The position numbers and the translations under genes were made by a program. This document shows, piece after piece, positions 60,575 through 64,000 of a stretch of 64,000 nucleotides of DNA. Source of the DNA: Selaginella moellendorffii. Taxonomy: Eukaryota > Streptophyta > Lycopodiopsida > Selaginellales > Selaginellaceae. Each line of letters begins with the position of its first letter. The first letter of the stretch is position 1. The stretch covers positions 2,823,805 through 2,887,804 of the forward strand of contig NW_003314273.1 in NCBI RefSeq assembly GCF_000143415.4. The letters are read 5' to 3'. The notes under the pieces were generated by a model. The model did no database searches, was not told the DNA's origin, and worked only from the letters and a program-made list of their open reading frames with translations.

Positions 60575-63500
60575 GGAATGAGAGCGCGCGCGCGCCGCGA
60601 TGGTCGATCACCTCTCGGATTTCGGCATCACGAATGGCGCATTCCCGTCCCTGCGATCGCGATCATCTTTGTAGATTCGCCAGCGCCAAATTCTTTCTTG
60701 GCGGGGCGGCGTTGCCAGGCACCGCCCAACACGAAACACAAGGAAGCAAATCAAAGAAAAGGAAAAATTCACCGCACTTGAAATTCTTACCATGCGAGCT
60801 CCGTTTGTGTGACGGAACCGTCAGCCAAACGAAAAAGCGCGCCCTCCGTCCGGGCGACTGACTCCGCTAGACCGTCGGGCGTCAGCCCCGTCGGCGTGTA
60901 CGGCGCCCGTGCCGTCGGATCTTACCGCATCGCACGGCTCCTGCAGCGCCACGGCGGTCCTCGGCATTGAATGCCGCGAATGCGACGGGTTTGAAGAACA
61001 CACCAACCCGTTCGTACCATCGTCTAGATCATGTATCGTACGGACGATGATCAATCCTATTAGGAGAACTTGCAATGAACAAGAGAAAAAGGAGAGAACG
61101 AGAAACGATAGGCGCCGTGCTAGTCCCAAAGAGGAACGTCAACTTCATTAGGTCTTAATAGGTGGTGGGGCAAGATTCTGGAAAAAGGGAATCTTTACAT
61201 ACAGGGGCTTCTTCGATTTGATCAGTGCACCGCCTTCTCAAAAGCAGACGTAACCAAGCCCATGAAACAATTAGGTTGGAAAAGTTGGCGCAGTGGAATT
61301 CTCTGATTGCTTGGAATGGAATGGAAAGAAGATTGATGGACTGGTTGATTGATTGATTGATTGATTGCGTCCAAGCGTGTGGAACAACCAGACAACGTCA
61401 TCCATGTGAGAGAAGCTTTCGCGCACAGCTTTGCGGGGGGAATTTTTGCAGCATCTCCTTTGTTCTTCGTTTTATCTTCCCTGTGGCTATCAAAGAAAAA
61501 AACAAAAGCAACGCCGCGACACAGGAAGGAGGATCAGAAGAAGCAAGAGGAAACAAACATATATACTTCTCTTTTGTGCTTACGAGCAAGACGTTATAAG
61601 TCGCGTCCTAATGCGACACTGGATCGATCGCTGCTGCGGCTGTGCTGTGCTGTGCTTGAATGGAGCGAAGGATGAGGATCTATCTCTGTCGATCGAAACT
61701 GACGTTCGCCCATCATCTCACTCTGGTGTTTTGCTCAAGTAATCTCGGATAAAAGTCGCTCTCCCTGACACATAAAACACGCAGAGTATAAACTTTTCAA
61801 GTGTACAAGCAAGAACCTGTTCCCGGTTCTTCGAGCTTTGTCGTGTGCTTCATAAATGTAACCAATCGCTGGCTTCCCAAATTCGCCTCCTATTCAGGTC
61901 AGCCACATCAATCAGATAAACTCACTCGGAGTTTTCTAAAGAGAAAACAAAAGCTTGTTTTCTCGAATAAATCTCTTACCAAACAACACGCTCGCCAGTG
62001 TGGTCACCACACTCACATGCAAAAATCCGAGAGAGTGCACAAGAGAATCTAGCAAGGTGGTGGAGCTGCACAGACAAACGAAATCCGAGATTTGTAAGTT
62101 TTCCTCGTCTCGAGATGCGTAAAAAATTGGCTGGAAAGCGAGAGACGGGAGAAAAGGGAAGAAAACAAACAAAGCAACCAACCTGGATGGACGAGGAATT
62201 GGGAAACAACGCCGTACAGGAAAATTGGCGATTCTTGAGGTGCCTCCTGAGATAGATCTGGATGGCGTTTCTTTAGCTCAAGACGCACGAAGCTTCTCTT
62301 TTCGGTGACCACTCGGGAACACCTACGAGTATTAGATCTGCAGAAAAGAAAGAGAGAAAAGATAAAAGCCAAACAACAAACAAAAGAGAAAGCCAGCCTT
62401 GCTACCTTTGTCCTTTTTCTCCAGCTGTTGGAATTTCATCCTTGTTGATGAGTTCGGTTCCTTTGCACCAAATGCCGCGAGGGGAGGTATGAATTTCCTG
62501 CACATTCAATTCCCAAGAGCTTTTAAGATCCTTTCTTTCCTTTCCCTCGCGAGCGAAATGAAGAACTTGCCGTTGAAGTGGAGTCGAGTGTGTCAAAACT
62601 TTAAAACCAATGAATGTCAAACCCTGTGGACAAATCTTGCGTGTTCTGTAGCTTCGAAGCTGGGAGAGGAAGCATTATTCATGCGTGATGGCTGGCTGGC
62701 ACACGCCTGTTGACAAAATCTACACTGATTTGTCAAGAATCTGGGGCAAAAGCAAAATTACCTGGCTGTTCTTGAGCGGCAATTTAAGTCACAAATCTCT
62801 TTCCAAGTTGTGACCTCTCCAAAGACTTCCATTAGTTTTTGATTTCCTAATTTTTTCTTCCTCCTCTTTTCGCTGCGTATTTCCTGCACAGCAGCAGCTG
62901 CAGCAGCAGCAGCATCATCATCTTCGTTTCTAACAGAATGAAATGGAAATGCTTAAAACAAGTCACCTCTGTTGGCGACAAGGACGACGCTCTCTCTCTC
63001 TCTTTGCGTTTGCGAACGAGAGACTAATGTTCTTCCCGCAAGCGCAGATGTTAAAAATCGCGTTCGTCCCAAGTTTTAATGTCCTATGCACATGCCAGGA
63101 ATTGAAATAAAAACTCGCGACAGCGACGCGTCTGGATCCAGCAGCGCAGCGAGCAAGCAGAGCGGCAAAAGGAATGTCAACCTCGGGAGCTATCGGATCA
63201 AGATGATCCTCCCGGAAACATCAGCGTCAAGAGAAAAGAAAAAGAGGCACACAAACAACAAAACCATCGGTCGCAAGCCAGGCGACGCGGCAGCGCCAAT
63301 GCAGCGCCGCAACAGTAATCTAATCCACCCCCGAATCTAAAATTCAATGCTTACCGGAGCCCTACTACCGCCCGCGCCCATCGCCATCGCCATCGCCATT
63401 GCCCCCAAAACCCTAGAACAGAGTGTTAGGGCTTTAGTTTTAAATTTGGAATATTCACCACTACTTGGCGCGGGATTTTCGGGTGCATTGAACTTGGATG

Positions 63501-64000
63501 CCCAGCATAAAGAAATCCAGCCCTGTTTATACATTTTTCTCTTTGTAGCAGAGTCTTTTGTAGGGAGCACCAGCTTTACTCCTTGGATTGTGGAATTCAC
63601 CAAAAAGTATAAAATAGACAGCCAAATTATAAAATAAAACTCTAAAAAATAAACCAAGAGAAAATTTCAGATGCGTTTCATAAGGCGCCTCCCAAATTCG
63701 CGGCCTGGCACCAAATTTTTTAAAATCCGCTGCCCGATTGATTGATTCCCATGGGTTTAGCTTCGGACAGCTCAAAGACACAAGCCTTTCTATTTTTATC
63801 TCCCCGCGAGCTAAAGAATCACTAAAATCAAGCCACAAGCCACGACTGGGTCTCGGCACCGCCCTCCACGGCCATCAAGGTCTCTTTCCTAAAACCATGA
63901 AAAATCTCTCGATCGAATCCATATCGAATTGTGTGTTTGGAATAAACTGGAGGCACAAGCGGCCAGCGAGCAGACACCAAATGCCACATCCAAAAATTCC
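60575..64000. other. 3.4-kb gene-free right end with simple repeats
   Basis: Nothing supportable as a gene. It includes the ICE1 promoter and leader. Simple repeats: (TTGA)n at about 61345-61368, CAG/CAT triplets at about 62887-62926, (CT)n at about 62988-63004 and a (GCCATC)n hexamer at about 63376-63400. A telo-box AAACCCTA lies at 63408-63415. The open frames around 62.0-62.4 and 63.3-63.9 kb are short and show no motif. Confidence 0.55.

Noticed and set aside
63337-63657. MAMAMAMG-type frame near the right end
   Set aside because: Driven by the GCCATC hexamer repeat, with no supporting signal downstream.

Overview
This is nuclear DNA of a land plant, most likely a lycophyte close to Selaginella moellendorffii. 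That is inferred from very short introns (about 42-80 bp where I could place both splice sites), high gene density between about 26.5 and 60.6 kb, and plant-only families (LEUNIG, ICE1/SCREAM bHLH, MKP1-type phosphatase, two-domain phosphoethanolamine methyltransferase, CBS-CBS-PB1 protein, NCED/CCD4-type dioxygenase). A 107-base run of N shows it is a draft assembly.

Left 26 kb: repeat-rich. It holds a low-complexity satellite (531-1065), the 3' end of a dead Ty3/gypsy chromovirus (1386-2152), an AT-rich desert, and then a rearranged cluster built from one module: an NCED-type carotenoid cleavage dioxygenase gene lying tail-to-tail with a PPR gene. Four NCED copies are visible; only the first (5608-7470) is intact. 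The second is split by a Ty1/copia element with 5-bp target duplications and very short LTRs. The third, in opposite orientation, carries an insert resembling a FAD-linked oxidase fragment. The fourth is a 3' stub. One PPR gene is intact (18612-20546); the others are fragments. Copies 2 and 3 lie head to head across an imperfect palindrome (arms 15019-15877 and 16091-16936), and several small segments are internally inverted.

Middle and right (26.5-60.6 kb): ordinary euchromatin. In order: a possible 99-aa gene (+), CWC25 splicing factor (-, two apparent frameshifts), NDR kinase (+), MKP1 phosphatase (+), phosphoethanolamine N-methyltransferase (-), LEUNIG co-repressor (-), alanine aminotransferase (-), an ankyrin-BTB protein (-, one apparent frameshift), CBSCBSPB protein (+), fatty acid amide hydrolase (+), an intronless archaeal-type ATPase with a perfect 93-bp internal duplication (+), PHAF1-like protein (+) and an ICE1/SCREAM bHLH factor (-). 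The last 3.4 kb shows only simple repeats.

The genes are housekeeping and signalling functions without an operon-like logic. The evolutionary story is in the NCED-PPR cluster, where duplication, palindrome formation, micro-inversion and transposon insertion can be put in order from shared lesions.
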